Assembly: GCA_963669295.1 (NCBI GenBank)
Contig: OY769938.1
Coordinates: 5,208,001 to 5,272,000, forward strand
Direction: 5' to 3'
Length of the DNA: 64,000 nucleotides
DNA from: G963669295 sp963669295
Lineage (GTDB): Bacteria; Bacteroidota; Bacteroidia; Flavobacteriales_D; CALLUQ01
In this document: in pieces, positions 15,757 to 24,007 of the stretch
Layout of the letters: every line of letters begins with the position of its first letter
How positions within the stretch are numbered: position 1 is the first letter of the stretch
Position numbers and translations under genes: made by a program
The notes under the pieces: model-generated
What the model saw: the letters and a program-made list of their open reading frames with translations, nothing else
Database searches by the model: none
What the model was told of the DNA's origin: nothing

Positions 15757-18700
15757 GTGATTTCGGAACAGCAACTGCGTAATTTCATTGAAAGCCTGCG
15801 CGAGCACGGCTTTGAAATTGGGGTGGATACCCACCTGCAATGCATGCTGTTGTGGAAAAAAGTACAGCCCAACACCCCAGCGGCCGTTGAAAAATTTAAG
15901 TACCAAATTACGCCCCTGCTTGCCACCAACGAAGACGAACAGGAACTTTGCTACCACCTTTACCACAGTTGGTTTGTGGTGGGCACCGACAAGGGCCCCG
16001 ATGGTGGCCCTCCCCCCTCATCCATTGCCGACCAATCGTTTACCAGTACTTTTTTTGAAGTGCTGCTGCGCGACCGCAAAGGGCGGCTGCGTGTGCGCGA
16101 CCTGCTGCTTTCGCTGCTGGTAACCCTTATTGTTGGCGGTTATTTTTGGTGCAATGCTGGCGATGGCGACTGGATTCCGCAAACATTCGACAACTGCCCT
16201 ACCATTGCCAACTTTGATCAAACCGACACCGATAACGATGGCATGGGCGACACTTGCGACCTGTGCCCCACCTTATTTAACCCCAAACAGCTCAACAACG
16301 ATGGTGTTGCTGGCGACACTGTGGCAGCTAACCCCTACGACATTGATGGCGACAGCATTGGCAATGGCTGCGATAACTGCCCTGATGTATTTAACCCCAC
16401 ACAACTGAACACCGATAACGATACGCTAGGCAACCTGTGCGATAACTGCCGTAACACTGACAACAACAACCAGGCGGATGCGGATGAAGACGGCATAGGC
16501 GATGTGTGCGATAACTGCCCCAACATTGCCAACCCCAATCAATACAATGTAGATGGCGACTCGCTTGGCAATGCATGCGACCCCGACATAGATGGTGATG
16601 GCATATTGAATGTGAACGACAGCACCCCCACCATTTACGACCCCGAGCAGCTCGATAGCGATGGCGATGGCTTACACGATGTGGTAGACCTGTGCCCCGA
16701 TAAAGTAAGCAGCAACAATAACGATAGCGATAACGATGGTGTTGGCGATGCATGCGACATTTGCCCGGATGTAAGCAACCCTGGCCAAAACCGTACAGAT
16801 CGTAACAACAATGGCACCTGGGATGAATGCGAAGAAGAAGTAGCCGTTACAACACTGTTTCCTCCTTACGCCCCCAACGCACCCGACCTTTCTGAACTGC
16901 TATACGACCCTGCCACCGATAATTTTTATGCCAACATAAAATGGGCATTGGTAGTTGTTTTAGGGCTTCTTTTTATCCTATTTATATGGGTAGAGGTAAA
17001 CTTCCGCAAGCGCAGCAAAAAATGGGAGCGCGACCCTGGCACTGGTGCCTTCCACTACCGGGTAAATGCCAATGCCAAACAAGTTAGTGTATTTACCGAC
17101 GAGGCCTTTTTAGAACTCGCCCGCATGTTGAAACGACGCAGCGAAGGCGAACACAAGCACTTTAACATCCCTAAAACCATTCGCAACACCAACCGCAGTG
17201 GAGGCTTTGTAAATTGGGTATTCGACCCGGCCATGCATGCCAGCGAATACCTGGTATTGATTAAGCGCGGGCAGCGCGACGACCATGAAGCTCACTTTTA
17301 CCGCCAGTTGTGTTTAGAGCTATCGCGCGAGCAGGTGCACCTTTCGGCCTACTTTTACGACGAAAGCCCGCAAGTTTGCCAGGAAGTAATTAGCGAACGC
17401 ACCCAGGAGTTGAGCGACCTTATTGTAATACACCCCCGCCACCGGCTGTTGGTATTTGGAGAAGCTGTCGACTTTTTTGACCCCATTACCGGACTGCTGC
17501 CCAAGTGGCACAAGCACTTTGAAGCGTGGCCGGAACGAGCATTGTTTTTGCGCGAAAAGCCGAACAATACCGACTACTTTCAGGCCATATTAAAAGACCA
17601 CTGGCTGGTGCTGCCTGCCTTGCACGAAAGTGCCAGCTTTATGATTCGTCACTTTTGGAACGAGGAAGACGAATGGAGCATTAGCCCCAACGATTTGGCC
17701 GAACACCTGCCCGATGCCCCCGATGCCGAAAACCTTAGCGCCCTTAAAACCTACCTGGGCCAGCACCTGTTTCAATGGCTGTGCGCATTGGCCGTATACC
17801 CCGACATTGATTGGGAATTGACCCTACAACTGGGGCAGCACCTACAGCCCGACGGCAGCTGGCATCACAGCGATCAACTGCATAAGCTGGTGCGGATATC
17901 GTGGTTTAAAGAAGGCCGTATTCCTAAAGAATGGCGATTAAAGCTGATGGAGCAGTTGGAAGAACCTTACCGCACCAAAACCCACCGGTTATTGGTAGGC
18001 CTGCTAGAAGACGACAAAGGCAAGGTAGATCAGCACTCGTATGCATACAACCAATACGCCCTGCAATCGGGTACCCACCACATGGCGGCCGACCCCGGGC
18101 GAGGAAAAATGCATGAAGATGGGCAAAAATGGCTCAAAGAAATTCATCCTAAACTTATTGCTGCCGACGAAATTGCCTTCCAATTTGTACAGGAAGCCCA
18201 ACAACCAGGCTGGAGCAAACTGGTGCCTGGGTGGTTAAAAAAACGGTGGTTTTATGGCGGTATCCCCTACCTTGGCTGGCGCGCAGGTGTGGGCTGGAAA
18301 CAATCGGGCATTATGGCTTTGCTGGCCGTAATTGTGGGGCTTTCGAGCCTGGGCGATCCGCCCCCCCTTACCCATTATGCCAACGAATACCTGTACCTTG
18401 AAAACGAAGCCGACAGCGGGTTGTACTATGCTGCCCTGGCCAACGATTACTTTGTTGCTGAGCGAATAGACAGTGCCATTTATTTTGGCAATAAAGCGGT
18501 GCAAATGGATACCATTACCAAATACAACCGCTATGCACTGAGCTTGTACTACGCTAAAAGTCAGCAGTACTCAGAAGCCACCACCACACTTATTCCATTG
18601 GCGAAAGCCATCTTTCCGGAAGACATTAACCAGTTTCCAGGGTTTTATTCGCCAGCAGAACTTATCGAAAACCTTGCCACACAAATAACAGATGCCGACA

Positions 18701-21700
18701 TTGGCCCAATAGCCTACTTGTGGCCTTACTTGCTTTACCACAACAACAACTACGAAGAAGCGCAGTTTACCTTTAACAGGATGTTGTACAACAATGGTTA
18801 TAGTGCGTTGGGGTGCGATAGCCTTGGTGTAATGGCGCGCGTAGGAAACATTGCTGCCGCGCTTGAAAAGTACCTACTAAACCCCGAAGACATCTACAGC
18901 AGCAGCGAACAGCGCATACTCGGAGCCGACTACCGCAACAGCATACTCGACCGCATCAATGAAGGAAGTGCCGTTTCTAACTGCAATGCGGGCACTCCGG
19001 CATTTGTGCAACTTACTGTTGAAGCCATCAACAAGTTAGACGAACTGTACCAACACACCATTAGCGTGTTTAAAGAAAGTGACAACAACGCCTTACAAAA
19101 CGCTTACAACCGGCTGGGTTGGAACACCATCAACGAATGGGACCCCATTACCCCCAATCAATTGCCCTTTAAAGGCAAATGGGCAGAAGAACTTAACCCC
19201 GGCATTGCCATTACCGATGAATACTTTAGCTATAGCAACCTGAAATACAATTACGAAGAAGCGAAAGTAGACATTACCCAACGGCAACACCTGGGCGACA
19301 CCATTGAATTTAGGTTTGTAGTGCGTGTTAATCCTGGTTTACTTGTTGTTGAATGTTTAAGTGTGGATGGCACTGGCGATGAATTGCAGCTCAACGTAAT
19401 GAGCGGCAATGCCACCATGCAGCAGTATTCGTATTCCGTTACACGAATCACTGAAACTTCGGTGCCGGAAGTATTGCAGCAAACCTGGTACAATGAAGAG
19501 GGAGTAGAACAGCTATTTATTACCAGCAACAGCATTAACGGACAAAACATTATAGCCCTTCGTGAGGGGCCTGACGGTCATTTCAGGGCCATGGTACGCC
19601 ATCCTGAGAACAATGGCTTTTTGATTCATTGGTTTCGGGAAATTACTGTCGCAAGGGTGCTCCATCTTTTATTGAATGCTACGGAAGAAGCGGCACTGGA
19701 TCGGCCATGGTCGTGGGGTGGAATGACTTTTGAACAGCTGAACAGCAAAATAGAAAACACTAAAATACTGGTTAAGGGCGAAATTGATGCTTCTGCCGCA
19801 GCTACCAATTTTGTGTTGGCAATAGAGCAAATTAAAGTGATTTGGGAAACTCAGTTTCTGGCGGATGTAAACACAGAATTTTTGGCTGTAGACAGCGATA
19901 CAGCCCTTAGTGGCAGCACGGGCAATGTGGTGATTCGTGTAGCATCAAACAATTTTGGAGGAGAATATATGGGCAACCTCAGCCGGGAAGCCTTGAGGGG
20001 AAATTGGATTCATCCCAACTCTGGAGAACTCATCAACGACTTTGCCCCTATTAACAACATAGAAGTTGTGATGGAGGAAGACCTTGGGGAGTATACCATG
20101 ATTATTGATTGGGAAACAGAAGCCCTCCTGATGGATTGGCAGACAGTAGCCCGAGAACTGCTAAGCACTATGGATCAACTCCCCACCGAACCCTTACATC
20201 CTTCAGTGGCTATAGAATTGAACGATGTCGTAAAACAGCTCGAGGGACACCCAAATGCTATAAAATTCTTTAATCACATCCTCTCCTTTTTGCGCGATCC
20301 TGACTATGACATTGAAACAGCAGAAGGACTGGAAGATTTGACAGAAAGTTTAAGGGGTGGCACTCCACTGGAGCGCGATTTGGTGGTATTTACGCACTTA
20401 TTTAGCGGGCAAATTTACGAAAGCACAAACAATTATGTGCAAGCCTACAACGCTTTTGATGCCGCCAGAAAAGAACAAGCCAACAGGCCCTCCACACTGA
20501 TGCGAGAACAAGATGTGTTGAAAGCCATTACCGGGGTCAACAATTTCCACGGGCTTATTTCGAAGGCTGCCATTCAAATTCGAAGAATGGACCTTGAAAA
20601 CGGTGGGTATTATGCCAGTGAAACCACTGCCGAACCTGCCTACCACATTTTAAAGCTCGATAACAAACTGGGGCCCTTAGCCGATGATTATAGGCCCAAC
20701 GAAGGGCAAAATTTCCCCATACAGAACAAACAGCTTGCATTTATGCTACAACCCCGCCAGCGGCTTGGCCAGTGGATTACCCCCGATGGCGTAATGCGCA
20801 ACCCAAAAGGTGCATGGAAACTAAAAGACAGGGATTATTTGGTGATAGATGGTAACAATGACCTTATGTCGTTTCCCAGTTTACAAACAGGACCCAATGT
20901 ATTAATAGCCACCAACATAGATTTAATTGCCTTAAGCTACGACAGTCGCCTTTTTGCTACTTACAAGGCCAATACACGCCAGGTGACAATTTGGAGCAGC
21001 GATTTTGAAGAGATAAGTGAGTTTAAAGTGCCGGGCAACGAAAAGGTGAAATCCATGAAATTCGACTTTTCGGGCAATGAGCTTTTGTTGGCCACCACAG
21101 GCAAAGGAGGAAGCACCCTTTACTTTTATGTGGGTAGAGACAGCAGATGGATTACACTCGATCGTAACGTGCCCCGCAACATTGCTTCGGCCACTTATGT
21201 ATTTCCTACGGAAGAAATTTTAATGGTAAGCAATACCGGTAAAGTAACGCTTATTGATACCATGGGGAACAACCCGCGCGACATGGACAACTACTCCCCC
21301 ATTTACGACATTGGTTCTGGTAAAAATGATAGGGAATATCACCTGGTTACCCCTACCGGCATTGTTTCTTCTGATGCTGTAGAAAACGTAACGTCCACCT
21401 TTAAATTTCAAGAAAAAGCGAGGGTAGGAAGGGCCTTAACCGAAGTGCGTGGTGCCATTGTAGCCAATGGCTCGACCGTGTATACCTACTGGCGCTACAA
21501 CGTTTCGCCCGGCCCACGCTACGAACTCGACCTGGAAAGCGTATGGGGCAAACCCGAATTCATTCACCTATCCATTACTCCCTCAGGGCATTTTGCCATG
21601 GCTACCAGTAGCGAGGGGCACGTTTATAAAATTCCGGTTACCGAAGAAGGGTGGGAAAGGTTTTTGCCGTTGAACGATGAGGCAATGTTGAAAGTGAATA

Positions 21701-21726
21701 CGATGTTGCAACAGTTTGACAGGTAG
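15757..21726 (+). CDS. Giant membrane protein: CoxE-like N-terminus, TSP3 rod, vWA-like, TPR, beta-propeller
   Basis: 1989 residues, GTG start 11 bp after moxR. Residues 1-75 (FIESLREHGFEIGVDTHLQ) resemble the helical domain at the head of CoxE/vWA partners of MoxR. A helix at about 114-132 is followed by thrombospondin type 3 repeats (about 145-360; DxDxDG-type calcium loops with paired cysteines, for example DNCPNIANPNQYN), then a second helix (about 396-414). The rod is thus predicted to be periplasmic between two cytosolic parts. Residues about 487-580 (YLVLIKRGQRDDHEAHFY...HRLLVFGEAVDFFDP) look like a degenerate vWA domain. A third helix lies near 851-866, a TPR-like region follows to about 1130, and WD40-like blades occupy about 1715-1989. 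It probably transmits an envelope or calcium signal to the MoxR/TIR pair; this is inference. Confidence 0.8.
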   Translation: MISEQQLRNFIESLREHGFEIGVDTHLQCMLLWKKVQPNTPAAVEKFKYQITPLLATNEDEQELCYHLYHSWFVVGTDKGPDGGPPPSSIADQSFTSTFFEVLLRDRKGRLRVRDLLLSLLVTLIVGGYFWCNAGDGDWIPQTFDNCPTIANFDQTDTDNDGMGDTCDLCPTLFNPKQLNNDGVAGDTVAANPYDIDGDSIGNGCDNCPDVFNPTQLNTDNDTLGNLCDNCRNTDNNNQADADEDGIGDVCDNCPNIANPNQYNVDGDSLGNACDPDIDGDGILNVNDSTPTIYDPEQLDSDGDGLHDVVDLCPDKVSSNNNDSDNDGVGDACDICPDVSNPGQNRTDRNNNGTWDECEEEVAVTTLFPPYAPNAPDLSELLYDPATDNFYANIKWALVVVLGLLFILFIWVEVNFRKRSKKWERDPGTGAFHYRVNANAKQVSVFTDEAFLELARMLKRRSEGEHKHFNIPKTIRNTNRSGGFVNWVFDPAMHASEYLVLIKRGQRDDHEAHFYRQLCLELSREQVHLSAYFYDESPQVCQEVISERTQELSDLIVIHPRHRLLVFGEAVDFFDPITGLLPKWHKHFEAWPERALFLREKPNNTDYFQAILKDHWLVLPALHESASFMIRHFWNEEDEWSISPNDLAEHLPDAPDAENLSALKTYLGQHLFQWLCALAVYPDIDWELTLQLGQHLQPDGSWHHSDQLHKLVRISWFKEGRIPKEWRLKLMEQLEEPYRTKTHRLLVGLLEDDKGKVDQHSYAYNQYALQSGTHHMAADPGRGKMHEDGQKWLKEIHPKLIAADEIAFQFVQEAQQPGWSKLVPGWLKKRWFYGGIPYLGWRAGVGWKQSGIMALLAVIVGLSSLGDPPPLTHYANEYLYLENEADSGLYYAALANDYFVAERIDSAIYFGNKAVQMDTITKYNRYALSLYYAKSQQYSEATTTLIPLAKAIFPEDINQFPGFYSPAELIENLATQITDADIGPIAYLWPYLLYHNNNYEEAQFTFNRMLYNNGYSALGCDSLGVMARVGNIAAALEKYLLNPEDIYSSSEQRILGADYRNSILDRINEGSAVSNCNAGTPAFVQLTVEAINKLDELYQHTISVFKESDNNALQNAYNRLGWNTINEWDPITPNQLPFKGKWAEELNPGIAITDEYFSYSNLKYNYEEAKVDITQRQHLGDTIEFRFVVRVNPGLLVVECLSVDGTGDELQLNVMSGNATMQQYSYSVTRITETSVPEVLQQTWYNEEGVEQLFITSNSINGQNIIALREGPDGHFRAMVRHPENNGFLIHWFREITVARVLHLLLNATEEAALDRPWSWGGMTFEQLNSKIENTKILVKGEIDASAAATNFVLAIEQIKVIWETQFLADVNTEFLAVDSDTALSGSTGNVVIRVASNNFGGEYMGNLSREALRGNWIHPNSGELINDFAPINNIEVVMEEDLGEYTMIIDWETEALLMDWQTVARELLSTMDQLPTEPLHPSVAIELNDVVKQLEGHPNAIKFFNHILSFLRDPDYDIETAEGLEDLTESLRGGTPLERDLVVFTHLFSGQIYESTNNYVQAYNAFDAARKEQANRPSTLMREQDVLKAITGVNNFHGLISKAAIQIRRMDLENGGYYASETTAEPAYHILKLDNKLGPLADDYRPNEGQNFPIQNKQLAFMLQPRQRLGQWITPDGVMRNPKGAWKLKDRDYLVIDGNNDLMSFPSLQTGPNVLIATNIDLIALSYDSRLFATYKANTRQVTIWSSDFEEISEFKVPGNEKVKSMKFDFSGNELLLATTGKGGSTLYFYVGRDSRWITLDRNVPRNIASATYVFPTEEILMVSNTGKVTLIDTMGNNPRDMDNYSPIYDIGSGKNDREYHLVTPTGIVSSDAVENVTSTFKFQEKARVGRALTEVRGAIVANGSTVYTYWRYNVSPGPRYELDLESVWGKPEFIHLSITPSGHFAMATSSEGHVYKIPVTEEGWERFLPLNDEAMLKVNTMLQQFDR

Positions 21727-21903
21727 TGCCCACCTCCTCCTATTTCTTATATAGAGCTGCACCCTTACGTCGCGAGTTACGTCATTACAAGGCATAGTGT
21801 TAGCATTGCCGAAGTAACCTCCCGATAAACATTTACTGTTCATCGGGTTGTGGAAAGCTCACCCCATTTTATGGAATCCATAAAACCTTTGCATCTAATA
21901 AAC
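21727..21903. repeat. Spacer with degenerate palindromic repeat, copy D
   Basis: ACGTCATTACAAGGC...GCATTGCCGAAGTAACCTCCCGATAAAC...TTCATCGGG is a decayed member of the palindromic family at 1861, 3614 and 6280. It separates the giant gene from the DUF922-like gene, so these are probably separate transcripts. Confidence 0.55.
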
Positions 21904-22470
21904 ATGAGGTGGTGCTTATGCTTACTGTTATGTATTGGTTATTGCGCTGTTATGGGGCAGCAGCCTTTGGCATGGCACCCCTCTACTTCGCTGCAATGGA
22001 ACGATTTTAAAGCAGCTCCAGAACCCCACGAACACAACGCCAAAGCATTGTGCCGCACCTCGCTCAATTACAAATATGCCGTAGTGGGCGTGCAAAAATA
22101 TGGCACAGTAGTACAAATTGACATCAGTGCCTTGTTTCATCCGGAGAAATCGTGGAAAGTAAAACACGTAACGTCCGACCTGCTGCAACACGAGCAACTG
22201 CATTTTAACCTTACCGAACTGTATGCCCGCAAACTAAACCGCGCCTTTAAGCAAGAACTAAAACCCGGCACCATGCAAGAGGTAGAACAGCAAATACAAG
22301 CCATTTTCGAACGCATTGATGCTGCATGGCGGGCAGCACAGCAACGCTACGACAAGCAAACCCACCGCGGCACCATACCTAAAGTACAACAACACTGGGA
22401 ACGCAAAACAGCGCGCCAACTCCAAACCCTTGAAAAATACCGCAAGCGAAAAATAACGGTGGTGTTGTAA
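21904..22470 (+). CDS. Secreted DUF922-like putative zinc protease
   Basis: In-frame starts exist at GTG 21850 and ATG 21871, but ATG 21904 gives a textbook signal peptide (MRWCLCLLLCIGYCAVMGQ) and 188 residues. The mature protein has the DUF922 opening LAWHPSTSLQWNDFKA. It also has HEQLHF (H-E-x-x-H) in LLQHEQLHFNLTELYARKL, a metallopeptidase-type zinc site. The C-terminal third is basic and helical. The family is predicted to be a secreted Zn-dependent protease; activity is not shown. Confidence 0.8.
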   Translation: MRWCLCLLLCIGYCAVMGQQPLAWHPSTSLQWNDFKAAPEPHEHNAKALCRTSLNYKYAVVGVQKYGTVVQIDISALFHPEKSWKVKHVTSDLLQHEQLHFNLTELYARKLNRAFKQELKPGTMQEVEQQIQAIFERIDAAWRAAQQRYDKQTHRGTIPKVQQHWERKTARQLQTLEKYRKRKITVVL

Positions 22471-22486
22471 CCTTATTGAAGACCAG

Positions 22487-23466
22487 CCTTGTGATCATTC
22501 AGGCAACAGTACTTGTTGAAAAGTCTGATACTATCAAAATGAAGCAAGTGTCTGAGTGATTTGCCGAACAAAAGTGAAGCAAATTGTATCGAAGACCGAG
22601 CGGAAAATCAGAGGTGTAGTACTATCTGAAAGATCGCGAAGCCTTAACTTTCCCGCCTGACCAGACGGGCAGGTTGGTTCCTTTCGGGGCAAACAATCGG
22701 TCTTGTGATCATTCAGGCAACAGTACTTGTTGAAAAGTCTGATACTATCAAAATGAAGCAAGTGTCTGAGTGATTTGCTGAACGAAAGTGAAGCAAATTG
22801 TATCGAAGACCGAGCGAGAAAATCAGAGGTGTAGTACTATCTGAAAGATCGCGAAGCCTTAACTTCCCCGCCTGATCAGACGGGCAGGTTGGTTCCTTTC
22901 GGGGCAAGCGATCGGCCTTGTGATCATTCAGACAACAGTACTTGTTGAAAAGTCTGGCACTATCAAAATGAAGCGAGTGTCTGAGTGATTGGATGCGAAC
23001 CTGTGAGCATTCAATTGTATCGAAGACCGAGCGAGAAAATCAGAGGTGTAGTACTATCTGAAAGATCGCGAAGCCTTAACTTCCCCGCCTGGTCAGACGG
23101 GCAGGTTGGTTCCTTTCGGGGCAAGCGATCGGCCTTGTGATCATTCAGACAACAGTACTTGTTGAAAAGTCTGGCACTATCAAAATGAAGCGAGTGTCTG
23201 AGTGATTGGATGCGAACCTGTGAGCATTCAATTGTATCGAAGACCGAGCGAGAAAATCAGAGGTGTAGTACTATCTGAAAGATCGCGAAGCCTTAACTTC
23301 CCCGCCTGGTCAGACGGGCAGGTTGGTTCCTTTCGGGGCAAGCGATCGGCCTTGTGATCATTCAGACAACAGTACTTGTTGAAAAGTCTGGCACTATCAA
23401 AATGAAGCGAGTGTCTGAGTAATTTGCTGAACGAAAGTGAAGCAAATTGTATCGAAGACCGAGCGG
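22487..23466 (+). repeat. Tandem array of a 214-217-bp unit (four full copies, one partial)
   Basis: Copies begin near 22487, 22701, 22916, 23133 and 23350, each with CTTGTGATCATTCAG. Each unit contains GTGTCTGAGTG, a variable stem-loop, TGTATCGAAGACCGAGCGG, a TCAGA/TCTGA hairpin and CCCGCCTG-CAGACGGGCAGG. Copies 1, 2 and 5 have stem ATTTGC/GCAAAT. Copies 3 and 4 have ATTGGATGC/GCATTCAAT with one G-T wobble. The fifth copy stops at GCGG and passes straight into the stop codon of the GIY-YIG gene. Minus-strand frames in the array are by-products of repetition. Confidence 0.93.
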
Positions 23467-23468
23467 AA

Positions 23469-23759
23469 TCACCTCCCAAAGTGCTTTTTAGCAAGTTTGG
23501 GTAGTAGTTCCCATTGTTCATTAATAAGGGCTTCCTTCTTCTTTCTTGACCATCCTTTCAATTGTTTTTCCACTTGTAAGGCCTGTTCCGCATCATTAAA
23601 AAAAGAATGCCATACTAATTTCACCGGTCTGCGGTTTACAGTATGTGCATTAGGATAATGCCCTGCATTATGTTGCTTTAAACGAGTGTCAAGGTTGTTG
23701 GTGAAACCTACATAGTAAGAATCATCATTACATTGGAGTATATACACATAAAACAACAC
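23469..23759 (-). CDS. GIY-YIG nuclease superfamily protein
   Basis: A 96-residue single-domain protein of the UPF0213/YhbQ type. It opens with FYVYILQCNDDSYYVGFTNNLDTRLKQHN: Y-V-Y-I is the GIY position and Y-V-G the YIG position, followed by the catalytic Arg of TRLKQHN. Later come W-H-S-F (WHSFFNDAEQALQVEKQLKGW, with the metal-binding Glu) and a basic tail. The gene is flanked by inverted copies of the scaffold repeat (left 23410-23466, right 23791-23849), and a relic of the same arrangement lies at 12.7 kb. It may act on the repeat or travel with it; ordinary repair functions are the alternative. Confidence 0.85.
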   Translation of the reverse strand: MLFYVYILQCNDDSYYVGFTNNLDTRLKQHNAGHYPNAHTVNRRPVKLVWHSFFNDAEQALQVEKQLKGWSRKKKEALINEQWELLPKLAKKHFGR

Positions 23760-23790
23760 CCGTTTTAATACGCATTAACCCTCATAAGGT

Positions 23791-23849
23791 TCGGTCTTCG
23801 ATACAACCCTGCCATACGACTTCGTCTAATGGCCGAGCCACTCAGACAC
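23791..23849 (-). repeat. Scaffold repeat, inverted copy right of GIY-YIG gene
   Basis: Plus-strand TCGGTCTTCGATACA (23791-23805) and CACTCAGACAC (23839-23849) are the two scaffold ends in reverse. Between them GCCAT (23811-23815) pairs with ATGGC (23829-23833), so this copy again has its own distinct stem. Confidence 0.75.
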
Positions 23850-23889
23850 TCACCCAGTTGTTTCAACAGTTAACCAGGTAATATAGCAA

Positions 23890-23944
23890 GTGTCTGAGTG
23901 ATTTGCTGAACGAAAGTGAAGCAAATTGTATCGAAGACCGAGCG
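23890..23944 (+). repeat. Scaffold repeat, direct copy
   Basis: GTGTCTGAGTG, stem ATTTGC/GCAAAT, TGTATCGAAGACCGAGCGG, nearly identical to the partial fifth copy of the array. It ends immediately before the terminator of the 24.0-25.6 kb gene. Confidence 0.8.
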
Positions 23945-23954
23945 GAAAACCAAC

Positions 23955-23983
23955 AAAAAAAGGGATCACCCTAAAACGATCCC
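23955..23983 (-). terminator. Terminator of the 24.0-25.6 kb gene
   Basis: On the minus strand GGGATC (23983-23978) pairs with GATCCC (23967-23962) across a ten-base loop and is followed by TTTTTTT. It lies 25 bp past the stop codon at 24008. Confidence 0.8.
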
Positions 23984-24007
23984 CTCTCCTAGCCATGAAA
24001 AAGTGAA

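Noticed and set aside
22534..23521. Several short frames within the 215-bp array
   Set aside because: They change with each repeat unit, have no homology I recognise, and the repeat itself is non-coding.
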